In this document: in pieces, positions 1-13,890 of the stretch
Position numbering within the stretch: the stretch's first letter is position 1
How the letters are laid out: every line of letters starts with the position of its first letter
From: Alitta virens
Taxonomy: Eukaryota; Annelida; Polychaeta; Phyllodocida; Nereididae
NCBI GenBank assembly: GCA_932294295.1
Contig: OW028584.1
Span: 29,262,470-29,326,469, forward strand
Direction of reading: 5' to 3'
Length of the DNA stretch: 64,000 nt
Program-made: the position numbers and the translations under genes
Notes under the pieces: model-generated
What the model saw: the letters and a program-made list of their open reading frames with translations, nothing else
Databases searched by the model: none
What the model was told of the DNA's origin: nothing

Positions 1-705
1 TTTCTTTGTAAGCTGATCACTAAATTTAGCATAAAGTGGAGTTCTCTCTAGTCTTTGATAAACAAAGAAAAATGTGGTGAAGAGTCACCATAGAGCAAGT
101 AGAAGAGTCATGTACATCATACAATGTGTACATATACCTGTAGAAGTCTTACTAGAAGAACTGCAAATATAACATGCTTTCTTTAGTTTACAATTGTGAA
201 TGTGAAATATGACAAGCTGAACTATAGTCTACATATATCACAGTCAGGCGAGTAAAACTCTTTGTCACTATGAACGACCCCTTTTCTTTTTTTTCTATTT
301 TTTTTACACAAAAATCATAGCATAAAATTAGTTTACGATTCTGTTGTAGCAAAATTTGACCACATTGTCTATTATAATCTAATATTAGTCAATGAAGCCA
401 TACAATGTGACATTGGTCAGAATATACATCAAATATTTATAAGCTAGATATTTCCATCATCACGACATATTAATATCAAACTTGTTTAGAAATTAGACCA
501 TGATGGCTCCATGTTTAGATCAAGCACCATCCCATTTTCAGTCAATTTGCCCAAAATTATCATGCGCAACAATCTATAAGTAAACAGAAAAATGTCCTTG
601 TTTACATGTTGCCAAAATGGCTGACATGATAGTCGGCATGTCACCGTTGAACATCAATAGACATCCCATGAACACCTAAGCTATTCAACTGCATTTGTCA
701 CAGGT

Positions 706-844
706 CACTGGCGGATCCAGCCGACTCTACAGGGGGGGGGGGGCACAGGGGGGGGGGGGGAAATGACAAAAATCATGACTGAATAGAAATTAAGATTGGT
801 ATGGGGGGGGTGTCCCAATGCCCCCTCCCCTGGATCCGCCAGTG
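706..844. mobile_element. GGATCC-type hairpin MITE
   Basis: The 15-base termini CACTGGCGGATCCAG and CTGGATCCGCCAGTG are perfect inverted repeats around G-tract and C-tract sequence. Related ends occur at about 16350-16495, 28735-28882, 49372-49456 and 55746-55838. Confidence 0.7.
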
Positions 845-1781
845 GCATTAGCATATAAGAGGATGTAGCACATGCATATTCAGCAGTACAGGTAAACTGT
901 GCTGCTAAGGTCACTCGTGTGCAGTTAATTGCTAATTGAGATGGAATTCTTACATGTGCTTTGTCAGTGCGGTATCTAGTTACACAATAATTTGTTGAGA
1001 TTATGGCGACATTGTGTTGCGGATAATTTGGGGCAAATGGAATGAAAACGAGGTGGTCACATGTCTAAACATTCGAATGCTGTTACTATCACGATATGAA
1101 ATATCTATCTTATATGTGATGTACATCCTGGTCAAATGTCATAACATTATTTGTTAACAAAGCAATAAAAAATCCACCTAATTCGCTTTTATTCTAGATA
1201 TAAATCGTATCTATGTTACACATAACCTCCAGAATTAGATTGCATTGTCACAATTCTTATACCTGGTTCACACTACATTGTACTATAATGCTCAAACAAC
1301 AACCCCGCCTCATAATCATATAACGATCATGCATAATTATAATGATCATAACTATGGCCAAAAATGCCACGATTGTGCATTGTATCCACTACGTAATATT
1401 GAATGCAGCTCAGCGCGAACAGCATGCAGCATGAAACGCTTTGGAGATGCTGTTCGGTTGCATATTGCTTTTCACAATGTCATGACAACAGTGGCATTTT
1501 ACCTGAACTTGGCTGGACCAGCAAATGCTCTTAACATTGATTTGGATGTGGGAGCACAGAAACACACTGCGAGTGATCACACACGAACACAGAATAAAGC
1601 TCAGAGTGTGTACTGACCAAGCTTCGGGCTGAGTGCAGCAACACATGAATAAATAGCACCTATGATGTCATTTATAATGATTATATATAGCCAGAATGAC
1701 ACTGCAGACAGTGTAGAATTCTCTGTTATGTTAACATATTAAATACTCAAGCTATTGAACAGCTACTACCATATTCGCCTC

Positions 1782-1825
1782 TATAGCATCATCAAGGTCA
1801 TTCAAGCATTATCAAAGTCATTCAT
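1782..1825 (+). repeat. 44-bp dispersed repeat (partner 10828-10871)
   Basis: TATAGCATCATCAAGGTCAT and the following AAGCATTATCAAAGTCATTC are identical at both places. Within the unit, TCA(A)AGGTCATTCA-type halves are themselves nearly repeated. Confidence 0.7.
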
Positions 1826-2016
1826 GATGCTTTGTGTGACTTTGTAATACCATGTTTTTCTCTCTCAAATTCACACATCAGTACTCCAGAAATATGATAT
1901 TAAAACTAAACATGATTTTTAAACTGAAAAGTCAATAAACAATCAAGGCTACACTAAATTAATTACAATCATACCCTATTCAGTTAGTTAGTTTCTTAAA
2001 ATATGGTGGACTCTAG

Positions 2017-2285
2017 ACAGCTGTAGCAACCTATTCCTGGCTGTAGCTATAACTGGCTAAAGCTAGCCACTTCTGTCTACTCCTAGCTTATAGACGGTTT
2101 ACTAAAAAAAATATATAAACCTTGGCAAATGCAAGCAATTTATCTAATAATTCAAAAATATTTACTTTTAGATCTGGCTTTGAGTAGCCAGCTATAGCCA
2201 GGCAGTGGCAGGTAGCATCATATGGCAGAAGTTGTCTAGCTTTGTCTAGGTTCAATTTGACAGGCTGTTTTTATGAAACTAACTG
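2017..2285 (+). repeat. Dispersed repeat, copy 1 (partner at 60705)
   Basis: This stretch aligns over about 270 bases, same orientation, with 60705-60967. Shared blocks include CAACCTATTCCTGGCTGTAG, GGCTTTGAGTAGCCAGCTAT and TTTGTCTAGGTTCAATTTGA. No open frame and no clear termini. Confidence 0.75.
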
Positions 2286-2879
2286 TACAATATTTAGACT
2301 TACAATACATGTTCCTATTCTCTAGATGGAATTGTAACTTAACTTGTAAAAACGATGCTTACTGATATCAACGTATTTTTACATCTCAACCGCCATAATA
2401 CACACCTGTACCAAAATCATTGCAAAAACCTTGGGCTAACACAAGTTTCTCAGTATCATATAAAGCGACTTTAAAAAAGGTAAAATCGAAAGGCAATTTC
2501 GTGCAACTGAAATCTATTTGAATTCGCCTCGAGCACTTTGCCAAGGAACAACTTCATACCGTATTGGTACGATTTGCACCGAGGGTGATTAATAAAATTT
2601 AATATTTCCATTTATATAATTTTTTCTATTCGAGACATAAAACACTCTGAAGTCTGAAATAACTGATTTAAAAATATAAAAATATAACAATAATTCATCA
2701 GTCTCATAACAGGTCTTATGGTTACCCGAGTTGCAATAGAGTGATTACGGTAATTAAATAGCCAAAAATCAAAAGACACTTAGCGGTAACTTCTACCTAT
2801 TCGAGCAAGCCTTTAGGACTATGCCAAGACTCAGGTTTCGGTCTGAAATAACATCTTTTCATATCGGATAGCTTCAGAG

Positions 2880-3215
2880 TTTAGCCCCATGCATGGAAAC
2901 AGTTCAGAATAGAGGCTATTGGCCCTATAATAGAGTGAGGAAAATGTTTCTTTGGGATAATCAATGACACTTTCTGTGCTTTAAGACGTTGCCAGGAGGA
3001 AGATAGAAAGCGGAGGAAATGTCGTGCCAAGATGTCATCAGTTTTTGTCGGAAGTTCGTGTCATCTGTTCGGGTTCCTTCGAGAATCCGAAATCCCAGAT
3101 CTGACTCGACGTCACTTGTGAGTTTCCACCTAAAAGTGTGGTCGGTGCATCTGTGTTTTTCAGCGGAAATTTCTCAGCATGCGATGGTTATAGATCTGAT
3201 TAACTGATAATTGAC
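2880..3215. other. CpG-richer segment, possible exon
   Basis: Locally GC-richer than the flanks. The plus strand has an ATG at 3019 whose frame meets a donor-like CTT/GTGAGT at about 3117. The minus strand has a stop-bounded open stretch of about 74 codons (ending ...SSAFYLPPGNVLKHRKCH) that lacks an ATG and splice sites. Neither resembles a protein I know. Confidence 0.15.
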
Positions 3216-3410
3216 TGATTATGGCTGCTGCAAGAGTGGAATTGTCAATTGATAGTGTGTAAGGAATAATGCAAAATTGACAAATATTAGATAATTTAGT
3301 GAAGTTAGAAGTGGATGCACGAAAAAAGTCTATGCTCATTTGATATTCACTCTTTAATCAACCTAACATATGAGACTATATTTGTATTCCTATCTTTATT
3401 GCTAAAATTG

Positions 3411-3783
3411 CAAGATATAAATTGAATTGCAATATAATTTCTAAGATATAAATTGAATTGCAATATAATTTCTAAGATATAAATTGAATTGCAATATAAT
3501 TTCTAAGATATAAATTGAATTGCAATATAATTTCTAAGATATAAATTGAATTGCAATATAATTTCTAAGATATAAATTGAATTGCAATATAATTTCTAAG
3601 ATATAAATTGAATTGCAATATAATTTCTAAGATATAAATTGAATTGCAATATAATTTCTAAGATATAAATTGAATTGCAATATAATTTCTAAGATATAAA
3701 TTGAATTGCAATATAATTTCTAAGATATAAATTGAATTGCAATATAATTTCTAAGATATAAATTGAATTGCAATATAATTACT
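3411..3783 (+). repeat. Perfect 31-bp minisatellite, 12 copies
   Basis: AAGATATAAATTGAATTGCA plus ATATAATTTCT repeats head to tail with an exact 31-base period and no substitutions that I can see. There are no unique spacers, so it is not a CRISPR-like array. Confidence 0.95.
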
Positions 3784-3929
3784 CCTATGCTACCTAACCC
3801 AAGTATTTGTTGCACTTGCACTTGTCAAGAGAAAAACAACTGCGTCAACTGCAACTTCAAATACCCCCTAAACAGTGCCAAACACCTTGAGTGCAATTTG
3901 CAATAAACCTCTCTTTATTTTTCCAATCA

Positions 3930-4082
3930 CCCCCCCCCCCCCCAAAAAAAAAACATAGTAAAGATAAATCTTGTTCCTGTTGTTGACGACCTAGCCCACA
4001 CCAATTAGCACACCCTTTTCCCTGATTTCTCACCCCCCCCCCCCCAAATCACGTGACCCCCCCCCCCCCTATCTCTTTTCCC
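3930..4082 (+). repeat. Cluster of long C tracts
   Basis: Three runs of 13 to 15 C lie within 150 bases (about 3930, 4032 and 4060), with one A9 run. Such tracts are prone to assembly and length errors. Confidence 0.7.
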
Positions 4083-4578
4083 CCCAACCAAAACATCCTT
4101 CTCTGCTGAACAGGGATCTCCTGTTCCTGCTGTTGAGGTCCTAGGGGAATCCTAGCGGGCCCCTCATATAACCCAGAAATGGGGTGATTAAGGACTGGGG
4201 TCCATGGGTGCACTGCCATAACCCCAGAAACACAGGCCATAACATGGAGATGGGGAGGAGGCAATGGAACAAGAGCTCATTGCAAATGCATGGCAGGCAC
4301 TAGGCACGTGAGAAAAACGGTGCTTTAGGCACAAAAAAAAAGGTGCCGTATTAGTCCAATCACTAGGGCTTAATAAGTCTGCAGATTTCTCCACCCTAAT
4401 ATTGATAAGACAATTATATCTATTCGACGGTTAATATCGCAATCAAGACATTTTCCGAAAGTTATTGAATCACAAATATGTGTAAACAACCTCAGATTTC
4501 ATCAATGCTTTCGGTGGTATTCAAACATCTACGGTACCAATTGGTGCCCAATGCACCAGATGACCCCAAAATACTACC

Positions 4579-4581
<3 letters not shown>

Positions 4582-4612
<31 letters not shown>
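4582..4612 (+). repeat. (CTG)10 trinucleotide run
   Basis: Ten CTG units follow CTACCACTA. They lie in non-coding sequence as far as I can tell. Confidence 0.95.
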
Positions 4613-5340
4613 AATTAAGCCAAAGATGCCACATGTTTTCATTGTTTACCACATCTACCCCATTACACGCTGAGTCGTATTATTACACCCTAAATATCTG
4701 TACACCTTGGGACTCACAGAACAGATTTTATTTTCAATGTAAGCAGACACCAGCCTTCTTTCATACCCTAATAAATGTCCCGGCCTGTAATCGGGTAAAT
4801 AGTACTAAATACATTTACCACAAGGCCATAAGACGTGTTATACCACAGTAACACTATAATTACGATGACTGTACAATTAACATCCAAGAAGTTGCTATTT
4901 TTAGCACATCAGTGTACTCAGTGACCTTTTTGTACAACAACAGCAACCTAACCTGTCAGGCTGTTGGAATGTAATCCCAGAATGTGTTGTTTTTTTTTGT
5001 TTAAAATTGTATTTTTTTTTGTGATAACCTTTTCGTTATTTCCTTCAAAGAGTATTGACTTCGATCATTTTTTGTTAAACTGATCTGAGGTTTGCAATCA
5101 ATATACTGAAATCAGAAATGAATTTTATGAAAGTCTATCACCTGTCAATCCAAATTTTCCTGTTTGAAGTTTTCAAGACAAATTTACTTACTTAATGATT
5201 AATGAACAATTGAAAACCAGTAGATTTGTATTTCAATGTAACCAAATATATAAGGAGACATATGTTTTACCCTAATTAGATTTTCTTTTTTACACTTCAT
5301 GTTTACATTATCCGCTTAAATACAATTGAATTTTTAGTGA

Positions 5341-5600
5341 CAAATAAGCCCACTTGGGCTGGGGCCATGTCATTTCGTATCATATTGCCATCAGCTCTGC
5401 TGTTGGTCTTGAGTTCGAACCCAGACCCATGAAGTCATCACAATGTACCCTATGCTGAGACAAGTGAAAGATCCCACCAATAGGGTAAAGTGTAACATGG
5501 TGTGGACTCAAATCCTGATCTTATCATTATTTCTGCCTGAGACCTTGTGAATTTTTCAGTGGTCATGACCTAGTGTCACACAACACGACCACAAATGTAT
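5341..5600 (+). mobile_element. tRNA-derived SINE-like repeat, family 1
   Basis: A pol III B-box-like GTTCGAACC lies at 5413-5421. A tail shared by other copies follows (ATGCTGAGACAAGTG, GGGTAAAGTGTAACATGGTG, ATCATTATTTCTGCCTG). Other copies: 21835-21985, 52545-52810 and 59490-59720 on the plus strand; 28640-28735 and 63250-63450 reversed. I cannot name the parent tRNA. Confidence 0.55.
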
Positions 5601-7180
5601 AATAACTATAATTTGAATTGATATATTCAGTGTAATACCATCACATCTTTATTATCATGATCACTGCCTTCATCAAATACTGCATCCAGTGCATAACAAG
5701 TAATCAAGCTAGTGGTCAAGGTCGCTAGTGGTCAAGGTCTCTAGTGGAATGTAAGGGGGGGGGGGGGGTCAAGAAGAATGACCCCCCCCTTAAAAGCGAC
5801 CACTCCTCCCTTCGCTGCTCGCTTTCCACCTGTCATAGACAACATGGCTGCTGAGACATCAACTGGCTTCAGAGGCAGAGAGCCCCTTGTTGTCATGCCA
5901 ACTGGTTAGGAGATGTTCCGAAGGACGCACAAAGCAAGCAGGGTTGCTGTGTGTCCTAGACTTGCTTTACTGTGAAGATGCAATGCTTAGCAGCAGGGAT
6001 GCTGAGAGCATCACCATCCGCATCTTGGGGGTCAATCTACAGCAGCAGCAGCAGCCATAGTTGCTGATGGTGAAAGCATGATGCAGATGTTCCACTGCAT
6101 CTGATAGACTGATGCAATATATGATAATTATGGCATTTATGATTATGTGATAATTTGCAATGCTCAAGCATTAGCAAGGGCATGCAGTAATAAAATGACC
6201 TTCAAAACATGGCCTTGAAAAAATGAAAGGTTTTTATCATATGATTTATACCTGCAAAGAAAGTTTTTTTTTCTCATCAAAAAAGCACGTATGCCAGATC
6301 TAATGAATGTATAAATTAATGTACAATTAGTGTTCAACCAGCACTAAATAACTGACCTGCTGTTTGTCAATTTTTAGCAAACGAATTCCTTATTAACCTG
6401 TTAACCTGTGACAGTGCAATGATGTCAAAGTTATCCATTAATTTTAATCATATATATATATCTAATATATAACCAAATATTAATAGTATATATTGCTCTC
6501 ATAGACTTTAATGGAAGCCTCGACTATTGATCAGGAAAATACAGTTTACAATCAAATTACAAGTCATATCGGAGCAATCAAATTTTGGTCACTTAATTAC
6601 GTGTCTATTTCAAAGTAAACATGAGATCACTGTGAATCATGGACCAATGCATTGCATTACACCACTGACTCAAAAAACACGTGACTCATCACACCTTAGG
6701 CTTTAGCACTTGACCACATTAAACGTCTGCTAGTATAGACTAGACCCAAGGTAACTAGTATCAAGAGAAGCCAGACTACAGAAAATTACTCACACAAAAA
6801 CCTCAGACTTATTCAGATGAATACCAAGATAGTAACCTTACTTATTATCAGTTATATAATTATATATATACCTGTATTTACTTAATATAAGCTTGGAGAA
6901 ATTAGGTTTAAATTATCTAAGATATAAGGTAAGGTTTCCCACTAATGTTGCTCATCCTGTGTGTCTGCCACTGTCTGGCAAGCAATTATCACAGAGATAT
7001 AAATATATTCAATTCCACAAGCTTAAATACCTTATTCAGTAAGGTTTAAAATATCCAATAAAAACAAATAAAGTGAATATTTCAAATATTTTCATATGCC
7101 AAAAGTATGCTTTATATATATGTAGAATGACTCTTAAACTTTACTAACTGAAGTCTGTCACCTCTTCACTACTCACTATC

Positions 7181-7210
7181 TGTCTGTCTGTATATCTATC
7201 TGTCTATCTG

Positions 7211-7267
<57 letters not shown>
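7181..7267 (+). repeat. (TCTG)/(TCTA) tetranucleotide microsatellite
   Basis: TCTG units pass into an uninterrupted run of TCTA/ATCT units. Confidence 0.95.
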
Positions 7268-10200
7268 TTATGTTACACTTGACTTTCTTAAGAAATGCTA
7301 ATGAGTGGCAATGACACTACCATTAGCCTACAAAGCATTGTTGACAATAGACAGCAGAGGGCGTCTTAATCAATTCCATACACCCCTTTTTACCCCCTCC
7401 CACCCCTCCCCTGGGGATATTACCCCAATTAGGGTAAAGTGTAAAACCTTGTAACTGAAAGTTAATTACATGTTAGCTCGAATTTGAAAAAACTGTTGTG
7501 GTTTTTGTAATTCTTTTTTTAAACTGACAATAATTGATTAAATTAGTGATTAATGTGACCCCGTTTGTTTATGCCTGTAAAGAGTTGGTTATGCCTGCGA
7601 CAAATACTGTCAATACAATTAAATATATATTATATATAGTAATTTGAGAAATGTTGAGGTTTTTCTCATTTAGCTTTTTGTAACTACATTTTCTTTTTGT
7701 ATCAAAAGCTTCTACACAAAAAATTTAATTTAATACAATGACCACAACTCCACTGTAAATCTTAATATATTGCATATTTTAACCAATATTTCAACCAATA
7801 TCAAAACTATTTAGCCTAAATTTCAACAAATGTTCAATAATATTATAAACTGCTACTACAACTCGCATATATCAAGAGCATGTAACAGGCCTATATTTCA
7901 AAATTATCAATATTAAAAAAAAAAAAAAGTTTGCCGTAGAGTAATAATACCCATAAATCTTCATCATTTCCATCAATACACAATAATTTTTACTGAATAT
8001 CACATTTGAAAAGGGCACATTTAAGAGTTATAATATTCAAGTATTGACATGTTAGTCAATATCATTACAATCTAGAACAGCCTTGAGCAATTTTCAACAC
8101 GAAATATGTTTCTCATAAAAATATCACTACAAGACAGTACGAGTCTTTGTTCAAGGTTGGGCAATAGAAACTTTAGAATCACTTTTACTTTCTCATTAAT
8201 ACTTGCCAAGTTTACTGTATAGGTACAAATTGAAAGTTTTGTAGAAATTTGTGAAAACATCATGGCCATGACAGCATTTGAATTTGATAATAGTGAAAAG
8301 TCACATGACAAACAGTTGCTTCAATAGCTATAGTAATTACTCACAACTTTATGAAATGTATAGAATTTTCGGGAAAATTTCATCTGCACGTAATCCCCAA
8401 ATATTTATCTGGATCAATTGACGCCAGTTAATCTAGAGTAAACTGCACAAAAGGACTGTTTATGGTCATAATAATCTTTTAAAAATACACAACATGACAC
8501 GCCAAAACACTAACACCCCACCAAAACTGTTGATTTCATAAACAAATAAACAAGTTGAACAAACAAACAACAGCTAAGGTTGCTGAATAAACAAAGAGCA
8601 GACCGTTACCATGGTAAAGGGCTGTTTTTACCATATAAGGTCCTTGTGATTCTATTGGTGTGTGGTCATGGACGAAAGCACAAATTTTGGAGAGTAGACA
8701 AGAGGGCTCATGCAAAAACCCCTGACAATGCAGAGGGGTAAAATAGCCTAAATAGATCATAGTAGATAGAGGGTAGGGGGTTGAGAAAAATGCTTTACCA
8801 CCTGCCTGGACAAAAGATGGACAATGGCCAATAAGGGTAACCGTTTTGACATCACTGTCCCTTTCAGTTGGCTATTAGAGGCAGTCGCCATTAAAATGCA
8901 TGAGTGTTATATCACTTGTATACAGTAAAAAGCTGTGCCCAATAAAATAACTACATCTAAAATCACAGAGCTTGTAGTAGTAGTAAAGCAGCTAAAATTA
9001 GTCATTTATATATAATGCTACAAAAACAGTATTCAAATTGTCCACAAGCAATTATTCAAACACAACAGTGAAGCAAGTAAATCACAGGGCCATACAAATG
9101 CAACTTAACTATTACCTATTGTATAAAAGGCAGAAATGCAACATTGTTAAGTTGATAAAAAATGCGGCAATAAAAATACCAACAATGCCACAAAAAAAGA
9201 GAGGTTATCATCACCAATTAGTTTGGAACAAAAAACATTCATTACTTCATTCAGTTAATTACAAGCAATGGCTTTGATTACTCCCTTCATTTACTCTGTA
9301 AAGGGTAATTAATTCATTTGATCATTTACATTTTTCAGATCTGATCAATTCATAAAGGCCTTTGAAATTCAGTCTTTTTGAGGCTAGCCATTTAGTCTGA
9401 AGTTTTACGATGCATTTTGTCTCGTTTTTAAATTCGATCAAGCTGCAGATGACTAAAATGTGCACAGAATTATAAATATCGATAGGTTAACGACTCTTTT
9501 CCGCTGTTGCTATTTTTGTTTTTGCTCAGACTGCAGCAACCGCAGCAACTAAAACTCATCAATCAAATATTTGTTACACCTTTGTACATCACCTGCGACT
9601 CGATAATTCTTCTTTTTATTATACATTATTCATGAATCGCAATGTGCAGTTATACTACTCGCGACTCGCTATGATCTCTAAACCACTATACCGTCTATAC
9701 ACTGTCATATTTATCTGAGAACATCATATAAGACATCTTATAAGACGCAGTGATCATTAATTATTCCTAATGTGCCTTCATCTTCGAACCGCTTCTCATA
9801 ATCATCATATAATCATGATAATGCAGTCTCAGATGCTGGGATGCAGGGATGCTGGCACAGGTTGCAGCAGCAATTGACAGATACTGGTGATGATACAGCC
9901 ACCTCTCTGTCTCTCTTTCAGGTAAAATTTTGCAATTGATGCCTTGAGGACAGGCAAGATGCACCTGGCGTCTGCATCCCTTGGTCACCATGACACTTCT
10001 AGCATCAGCAGCAGCAGCAGCAGTCTTTTACTATTGATGGCACCAAAGCAACCTTGAGCTGTTGAGCAGCTAGCTAGCTAGCTGCTTCAGAGTCAGAGAC
10101 AGCCACTGCAAAGTAGATTCTCAAGATATCCTTTGACATTTTTCTCCTCCCTTCTCAGCAGCTCAGACTCTGCAAGACTGCAACTGCTGCTGGTGCTATT

Positions 10201-10827
10201 GATCACTGAGTGACCATTGGTCAGCAATGATTATATCAGCCAAAGAGACTTTGGGAAGCTAGGTTTAAGTGAAGATGGACTGATTGCAGTGTGGTAACAT
10301 TTGGTAATGATAGAGTCAATCTCTGCTGCATACTAGTGTTGGTTACCATTATAACATTTTTGCTGTAACAGGTCTTAATTAAAAGTGGGCTCCATTTAAA
10401 AAGTAAAACATTTTTAAGAGCTATGATTCTTATTAAGCTCTGATTTGCCAACATGTATTTAGTTATTCAATTTTAGAATATTTATATATGGGATTTTCTT
10501 TTCATATTATCACGTTTTTCATCCATTTCTTTTATCGATTTATAAAAAATAAAACATTTTTAAATACTGCTATCACATAATCAAACTGTGATAAAAGAAA
10601 AAAATGCTATGCTCATCAATCATATGTTTAGTGAAATTTCCCGATAAAATACTTGATTTTTCGCTGATAATTTTGTATACATGACAACTCGTATCGTCAC
10701 CTTACCCATTGTTACACAGGTGAAGACCAGGATGGAAATATTTCTCAGATATCCAACAATAATAAATTACAAGGAAATCCGACATCATAATAAATCACCA
10801 GATAATGGATCATTTAGGCTGATATAG

Positions 10828-10871
10828 TATAGCATCATCAAGGTCATTCAAGCATTATCAAAGTCATTCAT
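10828..10871 (+). repeat. 44-bp dispersed repeat (partner 1782-1825)
   Basis: It is the same 44 bases as at 1782; the flanking sequence differs on both sides. Confidence 0.7.
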
Positions 10872-13489
10872 TCATCAGCAGAGTATTGATGCAATACATT
10901 TGGTGGCCTTGGATCATTAATTAGATCCACAGAAAGGCAATGAGAGATCAGATCCATGCGTAATACTTGCAAAATCATCTAAACATGAATTGTAACCAAA
11001 TATACCGTATTTGCTCTATTGAAAAGCTAGGTTCAAATAACAAGCCATGTGCATGTGAAATATTGTACATCCAGGGGTGAAAATTGAAAATAAAAATTCA
11101 TCATCATTATTTTAAACAATCATTAATAATAATTCAAAACGCATGCTACAGCTGCCTATATTTTGATTAATGCTCTTAGCGAACATAAATAATAGGTTTA
11201 ATGTATATGACTGTGTAAAGATATTCTAAAACACTCATATTTGTTCAAGCTCCCCCTGTAGAAATCTATTAGAAGCGTCAAGCCTCAAAAACACATCAAC
11301 AATTCAGGACCACATTTTGCTAATAATATCAGGTGTCCAACAGCTTAACTGTGTCACGAAGAGAGAGAGAGAGAGGAGGGTGAAAAAAAGGTAACCCCCC
11401 CCCCCCTCCACCCCCCTTGCCAGCAACTTCTCACCTGGCCTTAATTGCCAACATTCATACAGCTGCTCAGGTAAATATGGGACCATGTTAGACGCTTTAT
11501 CTTTCACATGCAAAGTGCTTTTCTGCAGTCAACGTTACACTATACTGCGAGATAATATCATAACCTTTCTGCCCCTCCACCATTCTAAGACTTTTATATC
11601 AGTATTTTTTATTTATTTATTTTTAGAAAAGCCTGTTTTTAGTCATTTTACTAGGAAACAGAAATGTTGCACACAATTCACATATTGCTAATTTTAAATC
11701 CTAGTAAAACACACAGGCATACTTTTCAGCAATTGGTAAAAAAGATATTCTCTAGCTACATTGTTCCAACTGCAAGAATCAACAATTATCTGATAAAATA
11801 ATAGAAAATGGTCAAACAAACTGACTGAATTACATTGATTTATCACGGCCCATTTATCTGGAATAAGTCAGTTTATTATTTTGTTTGTTTGCTTGTTTCC
11901 TGTTCCAGCTAGTTTCGTTTAAGCATCAAACCAAATGGGGTTATAAAACAATACACAGAGTGAGTTTCTATGTCTCTCTAACAACCATTTACTGTCCGAA
12001 AATCAGTGTTCATTCAAAATAAAACATTCCATTACTTTTACTTGCAATAGCATAATTTACCATTGAATAGATGTGGAGATATTTCGATTAAAAATATTTC
12101 ATCATCACCTTATTGAATTTCAACATTGTGATAATACCACAGTAAATTTATATCAATCTCAGGAAAACACTCACAAGAATATGAATTTCTCAAATTGTAT
12201 GCACATGTAATGCAGCTAACAAAATTAACTTGTGTCAACAATATCATGCAAGATTGTGTTTTTTCAAAGGTTATCAACAAATAATACGGTTTTATCTACA
12301 ATAATTAATTGAGCGATTTTTAATCTATTTGATATGTATACATACATTTAGTAGGATGGACCTTATTTGAAAAATCTATATTCATAGCTGCCAAGATAAC
12401 ATGAATTGATAAATGTACCAGATAAGATAAAAATATCAATGCCAATTATATATATATATTTAAGATATAAACATTTAATAGTGTATGGATGCAATTGGAT
12501 CTAAAGCACCAAACAAATACAATTATGCAAAAATAAATAAATGCAAAATATGCATCAGATGATATACTAAATAACACCAATGTCCTTTGTTAAATATCAC
12601 GAGATAAACACTGTTTACATATATATATATATGACAATAAAATTACAAGGCAACCACTACCAGGTCCTGTACCAGCAGTGACACTTGTTCTACATGAAAT
12701 ATAACCTATTCATGTTTCACTGCAGTTACAAAATAAATTCAGTGTTAACTGGGACACCAGTAAAGTCCCTTTTCAGAGCTTGGAGTTCAGTTTGACACAA
12801 TAATGCAGGTCTATTCTATCTAATCTAGGCTTCCTGACACAGGCTCAACATGCTCAATGGCACCCATGCAAAACTTGGCAGGTGGCATCAGTCATAAGTG
12901 ACAAAGCACAAATTGCTATTTAACAAAGTGTGCATTTATAAAAGCCACAGATCGCGTTTAATTATTTAAATGAGTTTAGTTTGCAACTTTTAAAACCAAA
13001 ACATTGTAACAATAGCGAAAATGGGACATTTAAAAGGCAAACTCCAAATAAATAGTAAAAATGAACGGATTATTAAACTGTTAAACGGATTTAAATAATT
13101 TCAAAAATGGCTTATGGTGCTCAAATTTGCCTTTTTGTTTAATTAGGAGTGTAACAGATATTAAATTTGGGCAGAATTAAATTAATTTTGTGCAACAGCA
13201 GAACATTTGAGTCATTTTGACAGGTTGTCAAAGTTGAAAATAGCGCCAGGAAATTCGTAGTAAAATCGTAGTAAATTTGACCTTGTGCGGCGCCATTCAT
13301 GAGAGAGAAAATGCAATAAATTTCAGAGAATAGTCAAGAGAAGATGCAAGAACATTGTCCATAATGGAGTCTTGTGGATTGCCAGAGAACGCCACGCAGG
13401 GAAACGGTCAATAAAATGTCGCTGTGAAAGAGTGAATGAGAAGGCAAACTCGCGGCAACCGACCTAAATATCAGCGCCAAATCTAGGCC

Positions 13490-13890
13490 TAGACTCTAAA
13501 TAGCACCCCTGCTAGACGGCCGCAATTGTCTACTATCTATACGTGTTATTTTCGACATGATTCCACTAAAATTCGACCGCGGCCGAAAGAAAAAGATGTT
13601 GGGCATGAGGTAAGCCTCATACAAGATGACTCCTACAAAGTGAACGGCAATAACAAAATTGTATATTTTGAATGAATTGCAAATCAAAACACGAATTAGC
13701 GAGCACACACAGGCTAGTAATGCTTACAACCGTTTCCCCAACATGTCACCTTATCATACTGTGATATTTTGGTAAAGAAAAGTGTAAAACTTACCTCAGA
13801 ATTCTTGGGAAAACACAGGAGTTCTTGGTTGACAGTGGAATGGTTGCTTTTCCCAAGCTACATGTGCCTCTCACCCGTGACGTCACGGCA
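13490..13890 (-). other. GC-richer patch with CRE and two possible minus-strand exons
   Basis: A perfect CRE, TGACGTCA, lies at 13878-13885. Just downstream on the minus strand is a strong donor, TCTGAG/GTAAGT (exon end 13795). A possible acceptor CTTTGTAG precedes 13632, followed by CpG-rich sequence to about 13490. No frame crosses the joint with a sensible start, so this would be a 5'UTR or non-coding RNA. The promoter and exon calls are inference. Confidence 0.25.

Larger units (their letters stand above)
4090..13300. other. Long stretch without a recognisable gene
   Basis: Apart from the repeats listed separately, I see no exon-like conserved coding sequence, RNA gene or long open frame. 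The AT content is high throughout. A GC-tract hairpin lies at 5754-5800. Two CAGCAG-rich patches, near 6040 and 10010, look alike but could not be aligned with confidence. Confidence 0.5.

Noticed and set aside
1245..1616. 123-codon plus-strand open frame
   Set aside because: Composition is like the surrounding non-coding DNA, there is no recognisable domain, and an overlapping antisense frame is equally open.
3411..3783. Regular 31-bp repeats resembling a CRISPR array
   Set aside because: Units are head to tail with no unique spacers and lie in a eukaryotic genome; this is a minisatellite.
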